Source of the DNA: CBDUQP01 sp965369385
GTDB lineage: Bacteria > Planctomycetota > Phycisphaerae > SM23-33
Assembly: GCA_965369385.1 (NCBI GenBank)
Contig: CBDUQP010000061.1
Location: forward strand, 1 to 18,771
DNA length: 18,771 nt
Direction of reading: 5' to 3'
The notes beneath the pieces were generated by a model. It made no database searches. It was not told the origin of the DNA and saw nothing but the letters and a program-made list of their open reading frames with translations. Both the position numbers and the translations under genes were made by a program. This document shows, piece after piece, positions 6,885-15,576 of the stretch. The stretch's first letter is position 1. Each line of letters starts with the position of its first letter.

Positions 6885-7148
6885 TGATTCGACAGGGGTT
6901 TGGCTCGACATCCCCCGCCGGCAGCGCAAAGAAAACAAATGCAGGGTCATGGACGTAAAATGCGGAAAGTTGTGAGTTGACTCAACTGTCATATTTTAAC
7001 ATACTTATAGTTTCAACCATCTTTCAGTCTGGGGTGTCAGGTGAGTCTGCTCCCTCGCGAAGGTGTTTTTGAAGAATATGGTATGGACGCAGACCGGTGC
7101 CGGAATTCCGGAAGTCAGGCACGTCCCAAAAATGATGCAGGAATTGCA
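6885..7148. other. Intergenic region before the MoxR operon
   Basis: Together with the terminator before it, this gives about 325 gene-free bases between 6824 and 7148. The left half shows nothing recognisable. The right half turns A/T-rich and carries the probable promoter of the MoxR operon and a short palindrome over its -35 box. The frame of the MoxR gene is open upstream to a GTG at 7041, but the intervening residues do not look like the family. Confidence 0.5.
6977..7005 (+). promoter_or_regulatory. Probable promoter of the MoxR-DUF58-transglutaminase operon
   Basis: TTGACT (6977-6982) and CATACT (7000-7005) are separated by 17 bases; five and four of six positions match consensus. A perfect 13-base palindrome, AGTTGACTCAACT (6975-6987), covers the -35 box and could be an operator. 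The leader to the ATG at 7149 would be about 135 bases. Confidence 0.45.
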
Positions 7149-8087
7149 ATGAACTCGATTATCGAGAAGCTGGACAAGCTCCAGGAAAACATCGAAACCG
7201 TAATGATGGGCAAGAAAGATGTCATCCGCCAGGTACTGGTAGGTCTGCTGGGCGGCGGACACGTGCTGTTGGAAGATGTTCCCGGCGTAGGCAAGACCCT
7301 TCTCAGCCACGCGCTAGCACGCAGCGTAGATTGCACATTCAACCGCATTCAGCTCACCCCTGACCTGCTTCCCAGCGACATACTCGGCGTGAGTGTGTAC
7401 GATGCGAAGAGCGGTGAATTCACCTTCAAGCCCGGGCCGATTTTCGGCCATATCATTCTCGTGGACGAAATCAACCGTACCACCCCGCGAACGCAAAGTG
7501 CGCTCCTGGAAGCGATGAGTGAATCGCAGGTTTCCGCCGAGGGACACACCTACCCGCTTGGCCCTCCTTTCATGGTAATAGCTACCCAGAACCCATACGA
7601 ATTCGAAGGCACGTATTTCCTTCCGGAGAACCAGCTTGACCGGTTCATGCTTCGAGTGCGGGTGGGATATCCCGACCGCGAAACTGAACGTGACATCCTC
7701 ACAACCCAGCCAAAACGCACCCGCATTAATCAGCTTCAACCGGTAATTAGTCTCGATGAGTTGCTTGCGTTACAAGATGAGGTGCACAAGGTTACCATGG
7801 ATAAGGGTATCATGGACTACATTCTGGACATCGCCGAGGCAACCAGACGCAGTGATGAACTGTCTATCGGCATGTCACCGCGTGGTTCGTTGGCATTGGT
7901 TCAGGCGGCGAAGGCATTGGCGTTGCTTGAGACGAGAAAGTATGTAATTCCGGACGACGTGAAGAATCTGGCCTCGGCAGTCTGCTCGCACAGGTTGCTC
8001 ACCGAATCGTTCATGCACGAGGAATCGTCTTCAGCGGCTGAAGCGATCTTTGAGCGTATACTTCAGACAATACCAATGCCCCAATAG
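7149..8087 (+). CDS. MoxR-family AAA+ ATPase
   Basis: This 312-residue protein is a MoxR-type AAA+ ATPase, thought to act as a chaperone or remodelling factor for partner proteins. The Walker A motif is at residues 46-50 (GVGKT, within LLEDVPGVGKT). Walker B is in IILVDEINRTTPRTQSALLEAM, with Asp106 and Glu107. Sensor 1 is in PFMVIATQNPYEFEGTY, and the C-terminal lid contains MSPRGSLALVQAAKALAL. The ATG at 7149 is chosen because AGGA lies six bases upstream and the protein then begins as family members do (MNSIIEKLDKLQENIETVMMGK). It is the first gene of an operon with a DUF58 protein and a transglutaminase, the standard partners of this family. It is full length and shows no defects. Confidence 0.95.
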   Translation: MNSIIEKLDKLQENIETVMMGKKDVIRQVLVGLLGGGHVLLEDVPGVGKTLLSHALARSVDCTFNRIQLTPDLLPSDILGVSVYDAKSGEFTFKPGPIFGHIILVDEINRTTPRTQSALLEAMSESQVSAEGHTYPLGPPFMVIATQNPYEFEGTYFLPENQLDRFMLRVRVGYPDRETERDILTTQPKRTRINQLQPVISLDELLALQDEVHKVTMDKGIMDYILDIAEATRRSDELSIGMSPRGSLALVQAAKALALLETRKYVIPDDVKNLASAVCSHRLLTESFMHEESSSAAEAIFERILQTIPMPQ

Positions 8088-8207
8088 TTCTTTGTCCCCG
8101 GCGACACTGACCGATCGGATATTCGAAAAACCTGCCCGCCGATGCGGCCGGGTCGTCATCGAACGCTATTAGTGGGACGGAACAATAGTTGTTGACAGGT
8201 ACATGCT

Positions 8208-9386
8208 GTGGCTATGATTGGCAAAAGCAGAAGCAAATCGAGAGTGAGAACCCGCCTGACGAAGGCGGGTCTGCTATTCATGCTCACCCTCGCCATGGTT
8301 TCCTTTGCCGCAATCCAGGGCAAAGCACCCATGATGTATGTAATCATGGGGATTATGATAGGCGGATTAATCGTTTCGGCTATCATGGCCAAGCGAATGG
8401 TCAAGCATATCGAACTCACGCGGGACGTAGCCGCACGGGCCTGGCAAAGCCAGACCGTTCACATCGCATACAACCTCACAAACCCGCGACAAAGAGCATC
8501 GTCGCTCGCGCTGACTGTGGAGGAAAGCTCTCCAAGAGGCATCCACAGTGTGGCGGGATATTGCGTGCACCTCCCACCCAGAACCAACTTCCGGGCGGGA
8601 ACTCGCCTGATCCCGCGGCGAAGAGGCAGGATTATACTCACCGGAGTAGACCTGAGCACCGTATTCCCCTTCGGGCTGGTGAAGGCCACTAAATACATCG
8701 CCGAATCGTCATCACTTGTTGTCTGGCCGGCGAGAGGGCGAATCACCAAGCGGCTGCTGTTTCGCGGCGCAGTGGAGACATCTTCGGCGGCTCCGAGCCC
8801 TGCTTCCGGCGGGCAAGACGAATTTTTCGGCCTGCGAGAATACCGCCCCGGCGACAATCCCCGATGGATACACTGGCGCAGGAGCGCCACCCGCAACGAA
8901 CCGGTTGTACGAGAGATGGCCAAACCCCTTCCGGAAGAACTGTGGCTGGTTTTTGACACCTTTCAGCAGGACCTGTCCGAAATCGGCGATCTCGTGCGTG
9001 AGAAGATGTTACGATTCGCCGCGACCCTAATGGATCACGCACTCACGCACCAGTACAACGTCGGCCTGATAATGGGGCATCCGAACAAGACGATTATCCT
9101 TCATCCCCATTCGGGTCGCGGACATCGCAATGTCCTGCTCGATTCCCTCGCCGAAATGGGCCCAAACACGCAGCGCACTTTGGAGGCTTCTCTGGGCGAT
9201 GTACACAAACACCTGTTCAAGCACTCACAGGTCATCGCCATATCTCCGAACACCAAGATGCTGACACCAAAGATGCTGTCGCGGCTGCGAGGACGCAGCA
9301 GGCACTTCATGGTAATCGGCGAGAAACAATTGGAAGGCACATTTGATGACACTCCGGTCGATACGGGGGCCAATACATGCCGATAA
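8208..9386 (+). CDS. DUF58 domain membrane protein
   Basis: This 392-residue protein has two predicted N-terminal membrane helices, at about residues 18-38 and 42-62. The DUF58 signature follows at about residues 205-228 (EFFGLREYRPGDNP, then IHWRRSA). The family usually has a von Willebrand A-like fold after this motif and is thought to work with MoxR ATPases, but no biochemical activity is firmly assigned. The GTG at 8208 is used as the start because AGG lies eight bases before it; the ATG at 8214 is the alternative and changes only two residues. The gene lies 120 bases after the MoxR stop and overlaps the following transglutaminase gene by ten bases, so the two are probably translationally coupled. 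Confidence 0.88.
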   Translation: MAMIGKSRSKSRVRTRLTKAGLLFMLTLAMVSFAAIQGKAPMMYVIMGIMIGGLIVSAIMAKRMVKHIELTRDVAARAWQSQTVHIAYNLTNPRQRASSLALTVEESSPRGIHSVAGYCVHLPPRTNFRAGTRLIPRRRGRIILTGVDLSTVFPFGLVKATKYIAESSSLVVWPARGRITKRLLFRGAVETSSAAPSPASGGQDEFFGLREYRPGDNPRWIHWRRSATRNEPVVREMAKPLPEELWLVFDTFQQDLSEIGDLVREKMLRFAATLMDHALTHQYNVGLIMGHPNKTIILHPHSGRGHRNVLLDSLAEMGPNTQRTLEASLGDVHKHLFKHSQVIAISPNTKMLTPKMLSRLRGRSRHFMVIGEKQLEGTFDDTPVDTGANTCR

Positions 9387-11668
9387 AGGAATTCTCACAA
9401 ACCGAAGAGCTGGTCACGCAGAGGCGACGCTTCGAGAAAAAACTCCTCCTGCTGGTATGGGTTGGCATTACAACGCTCAGTGTTTCGCAAATGGAGCCCT
9501 TCTTTCTGGCGGCCGGTACTATTGCGATCGGGGTCTGCTTCCTTGCCGTCAGTGGCGGACGAGAAGTTTACCTCCCCCAAGGCTCAATCAATATCGCCAT
9601 CCTGTTTTCCACACTGATCCTGCTGATAGACCTGTTCCTGGCAGAGACTCAACCGCTGGCGGCGCTCAGTCATTACCTGATACTCATCCAGCTTTCGAAG
9701 CTGTTCGAGAAGAAAACCAATCGCGACTACGTCCTGCTGTTGATAATGAACATCCTGCTGGTAATCACAGCCGCCCTTGAGGTGAACACGCTGTGGTTCG
9801 GACTGGCGATGATCATATACCTGATTATCCTGTGCAACACGGTTATGGTATTCACCGTCAAGCTCGGGCTCGATGCCGCCGCCGATGCCTGCCTGAACTC
9901 GGATATTCACAATATGGGACCGCAGGAGGTGGCGTGGAACGTAACACGCCAGTGGCCTACAAAAGCACTCCGCTGGGCACTCCTTCCGATCCTGGTGATC
10001 ATGGTGACTCTCAGCACGATTCTGTTCTTCGCAGCCCCTCGCGGCGAAGGTGATCGGCTTAGCCTATTTGGAAAGAGCACCGGATTCAGCAGCATCCTGC
10101 ACCTGGGCGACCTGAACGAAATATACCTGTCCGACCGGATCGTGATGAAGCTCAAGACGTTTCCCGACGCAAAGGGCAACTCCACGGATCCCTCGGGAAC
10201 TTACCTCCGCGGGCAAACCTATTATAGATACAGCAAATCGAGGTGGAGTCCAGTCGGTCGCCAGTTCGGCAAGAAACCCGTCGAAACTCCGCCGGCGGAT
10301 CTACTCAAGAAGGCAGAAGTGCAGGAAGTATTTATGGTACCTGATTTCCTGCCGACATTGTTCGCAGATGTGAATTCACGATATGTGGAATCCGAGTTCG
10401 GGCCTACCACCCAATCGGGAGGCACATGGAGCATGACAGCTCGCGGATGGCTTGATCAGCCAATTCGCTACAAGACCCACTCTCTCCACATAATGCCCAC
10501 AAAGCGAACCAGCGAGGCAAAGATGGCGTTGTTCAACGCCCAAAGGCCCCCGGAGAATGCCTGGCTGGATCGAGACGACGAGATGAACGTTGTTATTCCC
10601 GACGAAGTAAGCAAGCTGGCAGTTGAATGGTGCCGCGACATCGAAGAGAAGCGGCTTAAGGCCATCAGCCAGGGGAAAGAATTCCGCAACTACGACCACC
10701 AGATTGTCTTACGGCTCATGAAGAAGCTGAAGACGGAGAAGAAGTACGAGTATACGCTGTCAGATCTCCCGCAGGCCAAGGGAGAGAGGACCAATCTTGA
10801 AGTGTTCCTTTTGGATGACAAGAAGGGACACTGCGAGTTCTTCGCGACCGCACTTACACTGATGTGTCGCAAAATGGAGGTAAAAGCACGCCTTGCCACC
10901 GGTTTCTTCATCACCAAAGCGGAAAAGATGGGCGATGCATATCTCGTCCGCGAGAGGGACGCACACGCGTGGACCGAAGTATGGTCCGACACCATGGGAT
11001 GGCAGATATATGACGCCACCCCGTTCGGCGTCTCCGACGAACGCCAACGCAGAACCGGCTTCGAGGAATGGCGGAAGTACTGGCGATCGACGAAATTCTA
11101 CTGGTATGAAAAGATGTCCGCCTTCGATACCCAAATCCGAACCGCCATCGCCGACTGGTTCTCGTGGATCTCCCAGGGAATCAAACTGGTTGTCGTCGAT
11201 GCCTTCAACGGCACTATGAGCGGAGTTGGCTGGCTGTTCAGCCTCGGACATATCTCCCTGATCCTGGTACCGCTGGCTGCGATTATCTGCATCATCCTGC
11301 CGGCTTACGCCCTGCTGCGATTGATCACCAGAATCCTGAAACGCCGAGCCGCGATCAAAAAGGCCATCGAAGCCGAAAGAGCCCTCCACTGGAAACAGGT
11401 TGCCTTCGCCAGAAAACTGTTCGACATGTTCCAGAAATACGGCGAATCATGCTGGCCGGAACAAAGCCTTCGCGATTGGTCCGGTGAGATGGCCGACGAA
11501 CTCGACCTGCCCTCAGCCAAGGTTCATTCGCTTGTAAACCTCTACTACGCTCTCAGATGGGGCAAGATCGATACCTCCAAAGCACAGATCGAACAAGCCG
11601 AACTCCAGGCCGAAGAACTCTGCGCACTGGCCCGCGAGAGGATTATCACGGTACAACCCGTTTCCTGA
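9377..11668 (+). CDS. Membrane-anchored transglutaminase-like protein (TgpA/DUF3488 type)
   Basis: This 763-residue protein has an N-terminal block of membrane helices (about residues 20-230, several segments) and an extracytoplasmic region with a transglutaminase-like fold. A further membrane helix lies near residues 625-650 (ISLILVPLAAIICIILPAYA), followed by a cytoplasmic tail. The catalytic triad is complete: Cys486 in GHCEFFATAL, His530 in DAHAWTEVW and Asp546 in IYDATP. This matches the TgpA-type architecture (DUF3488, transglutaminase core, DUF4129-like tail). In Pseudomonas a TgpA protein is essential, but the substrate is not known. The ATG overlaps the end of the DUF58 gene, and a GGGGG run eight bases upstream may serve as ribosome site. 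As last gene of the MoxR operon it probably modifies or crosslinks envelope proteins. Confidence 0.92.
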   Translation: MPIKEFSQTEELVTQRRRFEKKLLLLVWVGITTLSVSQMEPFFLAAGTIAIGVCFLAVSGGREVYLPQGSINIAILFSTLILLIDLFLAETQPLAALSHYLILIQLSKLFEKKTNRDYVLLLIMNILLVITAALEVNTLWFGLAMIIYLIILCNTVMVFTVKLGLDAAADACLNSDIHNMGPQEVAWNVTRQWPTKALRWALLPILVIMVTLSTILFFAAPRGEGDRLSLFGKSTGFSSILHLGDLNEIYLSDRIVMKLKTFPDAKGNSTDPSGTYLRGQTYYRYSKSRWSPVGRQFGKKPVETPPADLLKKAEVQEVFMVPDFLPTLFADVNSRYVESEFGPTTQSGGTWSMTARGWLDQPIRYKTHSLHIMPTKRTSEAKMALFNAQRPPENAWLDRDDEMNVVIPDEVSKLAVEWCRDIEEKRLKAISQGKEFRNYDHQIVLRLMKKLKTEKKYEYTLSDLPQAKGERTNLEVFLLDDKKGHCEFFATALTLMCRKMEVKARLATGFFITKAEKMGDAYLVRERDAHAWTEVWSDTMGWQIYDATPFGVSDERQRRTGFEEWRKYWRSTKFYWYEKMSAFDTQIRTAIADWFSWISQGIKLVVVDAFNGTMSGVGWLFSLGHISLILVPLAAIICIILPAYALLRLITRILKRRAAIKKAIEAERALHWKQVAFARKLFDMFQKYGESCWPEQSLRDWSGEMADELDLPSAKVHSLVNLYYALRWGKIDTSKAQIEQAELQAEELCALARERIITVQPVS

Positions 11669-11722
11669 CGCCCCGCAGTCTGCCGCAGAACTCCTATTCC
11701 TTCCTTGAAACAGAATCCAACG

Positions 11723-11751
11723 TTGCTCATGCGTAAGTGTTTTGTTAGGAT
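11723..11751 (+). promoter_or_regulatory. Probable promoter of the mrfB-mrfA-mrfA operon
   Basis: TTGCTC (11723-11728) and TAGGAT (11746-11751) are 17 bases apart, each with four of six consensus matches, in the 110-base gap after the transglutaminase gene. I see no LexA-type box here and no clear terminator before it, so read-through from the upstream operon is possible. Confidence 0.45.
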
Positions 11752-11778
11752 AACTCCAGATGGTCAGGAATCTGGACA

Positions 11779-12726
11779 ATGTGCGCAGACCGCGACGAAA
11801 TTGAGCAACTCCGAAAAAGCCTCCTGAAGAAGAAGGCACAACAACACAATGCCCCCGCCGACTCTGACAGCGGCATTGTGTACAGGAGGGATCTTTCTCA
11901 GCCGCAGCCCAGCCAAAAACGCCGGCATACGGAGTGCGTCTCTCCCGGCCCGCCGGTGATCCTCGAACACGCAACAGGCGGCCGCCAGGTGCGCACGCCG
12001 AATACCACCGCGTGGGTCATTGACGCCCCCCTTGGCGAACAGGCCAAAGACCTTATCCCCTTCGGACAAGACAAGCACCTTTGCGATCTGTTCGCCGAGA
12101 CCCTTGCAGACCAGGACGCCAATCTCAACAGCCACCTGGCCAAGCTGAACGGGCTGGACCTTGGCGAAGGCGAAGTCAGAAAACCTCTCCACCCGGAAGA
12201 CATCATATTTTTCGATCTTGAAACCACCGGGCTGGGCAATTCACCGGTGTTCATGGTAGGCATAATGGTATGGGAGGCTGGCCAGTTCGTGGTTCGCCAA
12301 TTCTTTGCCCGCAACTATGCTGAGGAATCTGCAATAATCGAAATGTTCGCCCAGGCAACCATCGCCAAGCGTCTGCTCGTATCCTTTAACGGAAAGAGCT
12401 TCGATCTGCCCTATATCCGCACAAGGGCAGCGGCAACCGGCGTGAAATTCGAATTCGACCCGCCCCACCTCGATCTCCTGCACGTCAGCCGGCGCGCGTG
12501 GCGAGACCGCCTGCCGAACTGCCGCCTCCAAACGCTGGAAACGCACATCTGCAAAAGATTCCGCGTGGATGACATCCCCGGAAGCGCAATACCGCAGGCA
12601 TATCATGACTATGTCCGCACTGAAAACGCATGGCAGATGGTGCCCGCCCTCGAGCATAACAAACTGGACCTAATAACTCTCGCTGAACTGATGATACGCC
12701 TGCCCGCCGCGGATGAAACCAAATGA
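11779..12726 (+). CDS. mrfB: YprB/MrfB-family DEDDh exonuclease
   Basis: This 315-residue protein carries a ribonuclease H-like exonuclease domain of the YprB type from about residue 140. The DEDDh residues are visible: Asp146 and Glu148 in FFDLETTGLG, Asp209 in FNGKSFDLPYI, and His293 and Asp297 in EHNKLDLITL. Asp232 in HLDLLHVSRR lies between them. In Bacillus subtilis, MrfB (YprB) works with the helicase MrfA (YprA) in repair of mitomycin C lesions, and the genes are adjacent there too. The first 130 or so residues are polar and of no recognised fold. The C-terminal TPR-like part of the Bacillus protein seems absent. The ATG has AGGA nine bases upstream. Its TGA overlaps the ATG of the next gene (ATGA at 12723), so coupling is likely. 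Confidence 0.88.
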   Translation: MCADRDEIEQLRKSLLKKKAQQHNAPADSDSGIVYRRDLSQPQPSQKRRHTECVSPGPPVILEHATGGRQVRTPNTTAWVIDAPLGEQAKDLIPFGQDKHLCDLFAETLADQDANLNSHLAKLNGLDLGEGEVRKPLHPEDIIFFDLETTGLGNSPVFMVGIMVWEAGQFVVRQFFARNYAEESAIIEMFAQATIAKRLLVSFNGKSFDLPYIRTRAAATGVKFEFDPPHLDLLHVSRRAWRDRLPNCRLQTLETHICKRFRVDDIPGSAIPQAYHDYVRTENAWQMVPALEHNKLDLITLAELMIRLPAADETK

Positions 12727-15548
12727 ACGTCCAGGAGTTTCTTAACGAACTGCGCAACGACCCGTCCTATGCGGACCAGATCGTCTACGTCCGCATAGTT
12801 GAACCACGCAAGGCAGTCTACATCGAACCAGCCACAAAACTCTCCGCGTCGTCTATGCAAATGCTTGAGTCAAAGGGAATCAGCAAGCTGTTCTCCCACC
12901 AGGCACAAGCAGTCGATCTGGCAACCGCTGGCAAAAACGTTGTAGTAGCCACAGGCACCGCCTCCGGGAAAAGCCTCTGCTACCAGCTACCACTGTTGGA
13001 ACTGCTCGCCCGCGAACCTGACGCAAAAGCCATCCTGATGTTCCCCACCAAGGCGCTCTGCCAGGACCAGTTCCGCAGCTTCAACGAAATGCTGACCGCT
13101 GCCGGCATGACCGATGTCATGGCAGGCGTCTTCGACGGCGACACGCCATCCAACCTCCGCAGGCGGCTGAGAGATGAAGCATCCGTGCTGTTCACGAACC
13201 CCGACATGCTTCACGCTGCCGTCATGCCCCAACACGGCAGGTGGGCCAGCTTCCTCAGCAAACTGCAATTCATCGTGATGGACGAACTCCACACGTACTC
13301 GGGCATATTCGGTGCAAACATGGCCAACCTGATGCGACGAACGTTTCGCCTGTGCGACCATTACCGATCCGACCCGCAACTGTTTGCCTGCTCTGCCACC
13401 ATCGCAAACCCAAAGCAGCTCGCCGAAACCCTCACCGGCCGCGATTTTGCACTTGTCGATTCCGACGGCAGTCCATCCGGCAAGCGGTTCTACGTGCTCT
13501 GGAACCCACAACGCCTGCGAAACACCAACTGGCGAAGCCGCCGCAGCGCCAATGTGGAAGCCCACGAGCTGATGGCACGCCTGATAACCCGCGGCGTCTC
13601 TACCATCACGTTCTCCAAGTCCAAAATGTCGGCCGAGATGATCCACAGATATGTGGACGAGCGCCTGGGCGAAACCGCACCCCACCTGCGAGGCAAAATC
13701 AGCCCCTATCGCGGCGGATACCGCCCGCACGAGCGACGCGAAATTGAACGACAGCTCTTCAACGGCGAACTGCTCGGCGTATCCACAACGCGTGCATTGG
13801 AGCTCGGCATAGACGTGGGCGACCTCGAAGCGTGCATCGTAGTCGGATATCCCGGAACCCTGGCGAGCTTCCTTCAACAGGCAGGCCGCGCGGGCAGGAG
13901 GCATGAAGACTCACTCGTGATCCTCATCGGCCTGGATACCACGGTAAACCAGTTCGTGATGACACACCCTGAATACCTGTTCGAACGCCCCGTCGAGCAG
14001 ACCGTCATCGATGCCGACAACCCATTCGTAATCACCGGGCATCTCAGGTGCGCCACCCACGAACTGCCGCTTAGCGATGAGTCCGCCGGCCAGTTCGGCC
14101 TACATGCCAATCTCGTACTCGACATTCTCCAGGAGAACCGCAAGACCGATCACATTTCCGGAAACTGGTACCACGCCGCCGACGAAACCCCGCAGCATGA
14201 GGTATCACTTCGCGACTACGCCGACGCCAACGTGATTATCCATGATGCGGACTCAGGCGAAGCCCTGGGCGAAATCAATCGCCTGGACGCCCCGCCTATC
14301 CTGCATGAGGGCGCGATCTATATGCATCGCGGCGACACGTACCGGGTGCTCAATCTCGATCTGGATAGCAATATCGCCACCGTCAAGCGCGAAGATGTGG
14401 ACTACTACACCGACCCGCTCGGCGGAACGGACGTTCACCACGTGGACAACACGCTCCGCAGCAAGCCGTTCGGCACGGGCCTAGCCATGTGGGGAGAGGT
14501 CACCGCCTACTTCAACACATGGGGCTATGACAAGATCCGATTCTATGAACTGCAGGCCATCAGCACCCACCCCGTTAACCTGCCAACCGACGTGCTGGAG
14601 ACGATGGCGGTGTGGCTTGTTCCGCCGGAAGACCTGCTCGCCGATGTGCTGAAGGCGGGTTTACAGCATTCCGGGCTGCCGGGTGTCGGCTACGCCACGC
14701 GAATGCTGCTACCGCTTTACATAACGTGCGATACGCTGGATTTCTCGCACTCAATCGGCAGCGTGAACTCACCGTGGCAATCAATATTCATCTACGAGCG
14801 ATACCCGCACGGACTGGGCTTCACCGAGAAGGTATACGAGAACCTGCACAGCATAGTGCCCGACGTGTTGCAGCACGTGAAAGACTGCCAGTGCGAAGAC
14901 GGCTGTCCATGCTGCGTAGGCAAACCGCTTCGCCAATATGCGGACTGGTACGTGGACCGTCACGAGGCATGGGTGCCTTCGAAGGCGTCCACGTTGATGA
15001 TACTGGAGGGGCTCATCGGCGATGCGAGCAACCTTGGCTGTGCGGATATCGGCTCGGTTAGCGAATCGCCAGCCGCCGCTGAATTGCGACTCCAGCAAGC
15101 CCTCCGCAGGCGGCTTGAACGCATGCGAGAGCCCAAGGTCTTCCACCCCATCGAACCGATCGCCCCGCAAGGCTATCGGGCATCCGAGCAGCCCGAAGAC
15201 CTGAAAACCCCGGATGTCACGACCAGGCGGCAGCGGAGAGGCCAGTTCGACAAGAGCATGCGAAAACGCCTCGCACAAAAGCTGGAGTCGAGGCAGCTCG
15301 ACGCGCTTACGTCGAAGTCATCGAAGATGAAAGATTACAAGCACGGCAAGCAAAAACCGCCCACGCACTTCAGTGGCATGCCACAAACGCAGGATGAATC
15401 GGTCTCCGCCGACCAGCAGCAGAATGCACACACGCCGAAAACGCCAGATTCGTCGGCCGACTCACAGACGCCCAGGAAGCTCGGCGATTCGCTCGCCGCC
15501 CGTGCGATGAAACGCAAAAAGAAACCCGGCAAAGAAGATCAGCAGTAG
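12723..15548 (+). CDS. mrfA: MrfA-like DUF1998 helicase, copy 1, with long basic C-terminal tail
   Basis: This 941-residue superfamily 2 helicase is of the YprA/MrfA type. The order is: N-terminal region, Q-like SHQAQAVDLA, Walker A GTASGKS (residues 78-84), motif Ib region FDGDTP, DELH box (187-190), SATIANP, YRGGYRPHERREIE, then ALELGIDVG and QQAGRAGRR (about 384-392). The DUF1998 domain ends with four cysteines in KDCQCEDGCPCCVG (Cys722, 724, 728 and 731), a probable metal site. In B. subtilis MrfA is a 3'-5' DNA helicase for mitomycin repair. From about residue 765 on there is a tail rich in Lys, Arg, Gln and Ser that ends in RKKKPGKEDQQ. This tail is absent from the second copy and from the usual family length of roughly 750-780. 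Translation is coupled to mrfB. The tail is probably disordered and may bind DNA, which is inference. Confidence 0.9.
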   Translation: MNVQEFLNELRNDPSYADQIVYVRIVEPRKAVYIEPATKLSASSMQMLESKGISKLFSHQAQAVDLATAGKNVVVATGTASGKSLCYQLPLLELLAREPDAKAILMFPTKALCQDQFRSFNEMLTAAGMTDVMAGVFDGDTPSNLRRRLRDEASVLFTNPDMLHAAVMPQHGRWASFLSKLQFIVMDELHTYSGIFGANMANLMRRTFRLCDHYRSDPQLFACSATIANPKQLAETLTGRDFALVDSDGSPSGKRFYVLWNPQRLRNTNWRSRRSANVEAHELMARLITRGVSTITFSKSKMSAEMIHRYVDERLGETAPHLRGKISPYRGGYRPHERREIERQLFNGELLGVSTTRALELGIDVGDLEACIVVGYPGTLASFLQQAGRAGRRHEDSLVILIGLDTTVNQFVMTHPEYLFERPVEQTVIDADNPFVITGHLRCATHELPLSDESAGQFGLHANLVLDILQENRKTDHISGNWYHAADETPQHEVSLRDYADANVIIHDADSGEALGEINRLDAPPILHEGAIYMHRGDTYRVLNLDLDSNIATVKREDVDYYTDPLGGTDVHHVDNTLRSKPFGTGLAMWGEVTAYFNTWGYDKIRFYELQAISTHPVNLPTDVLETMAVWLVPPEDLLADVLKAGLQHSGLPGVGYATRMLLPLYITCDTLDFSHSIGSVNSPWQSIFIYERYPHGLGFTEKVYENLHSIVPDVLQHVKDCQCEDGCPCCVGKPLRQYADWYVDRHEAWVPSKASTLMILEGLIGDASNLGCADIGSVSESPAAAELRLQQALRRRLERMREPKVFHPIEPIAPQGYRASEQPEDLKTPDVTTRRQRRGQFDKSMRKRLAQKLESRQLDALTSKSSKMKDYKHGKQKPPTHFSGMPQTQDESVSADQQQNAHTPKTPDSSADSQTPRKLGDSLAARAMKRKKKPGKEDQQ

Positions 15549-15576
15549 ACACACAGGGAAGAACACAGGAAGAATC

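Noticed and set aside
12987..13904. Long minus-strand open frame (305 codons) opposite helicase copy 1
   Set aside because: It lies fully inside a gene with all helicase motifs in frame, and its residues (Val, Ala, Gly, His-rich) are typical of an antisense shadow in GC-rich DNA.
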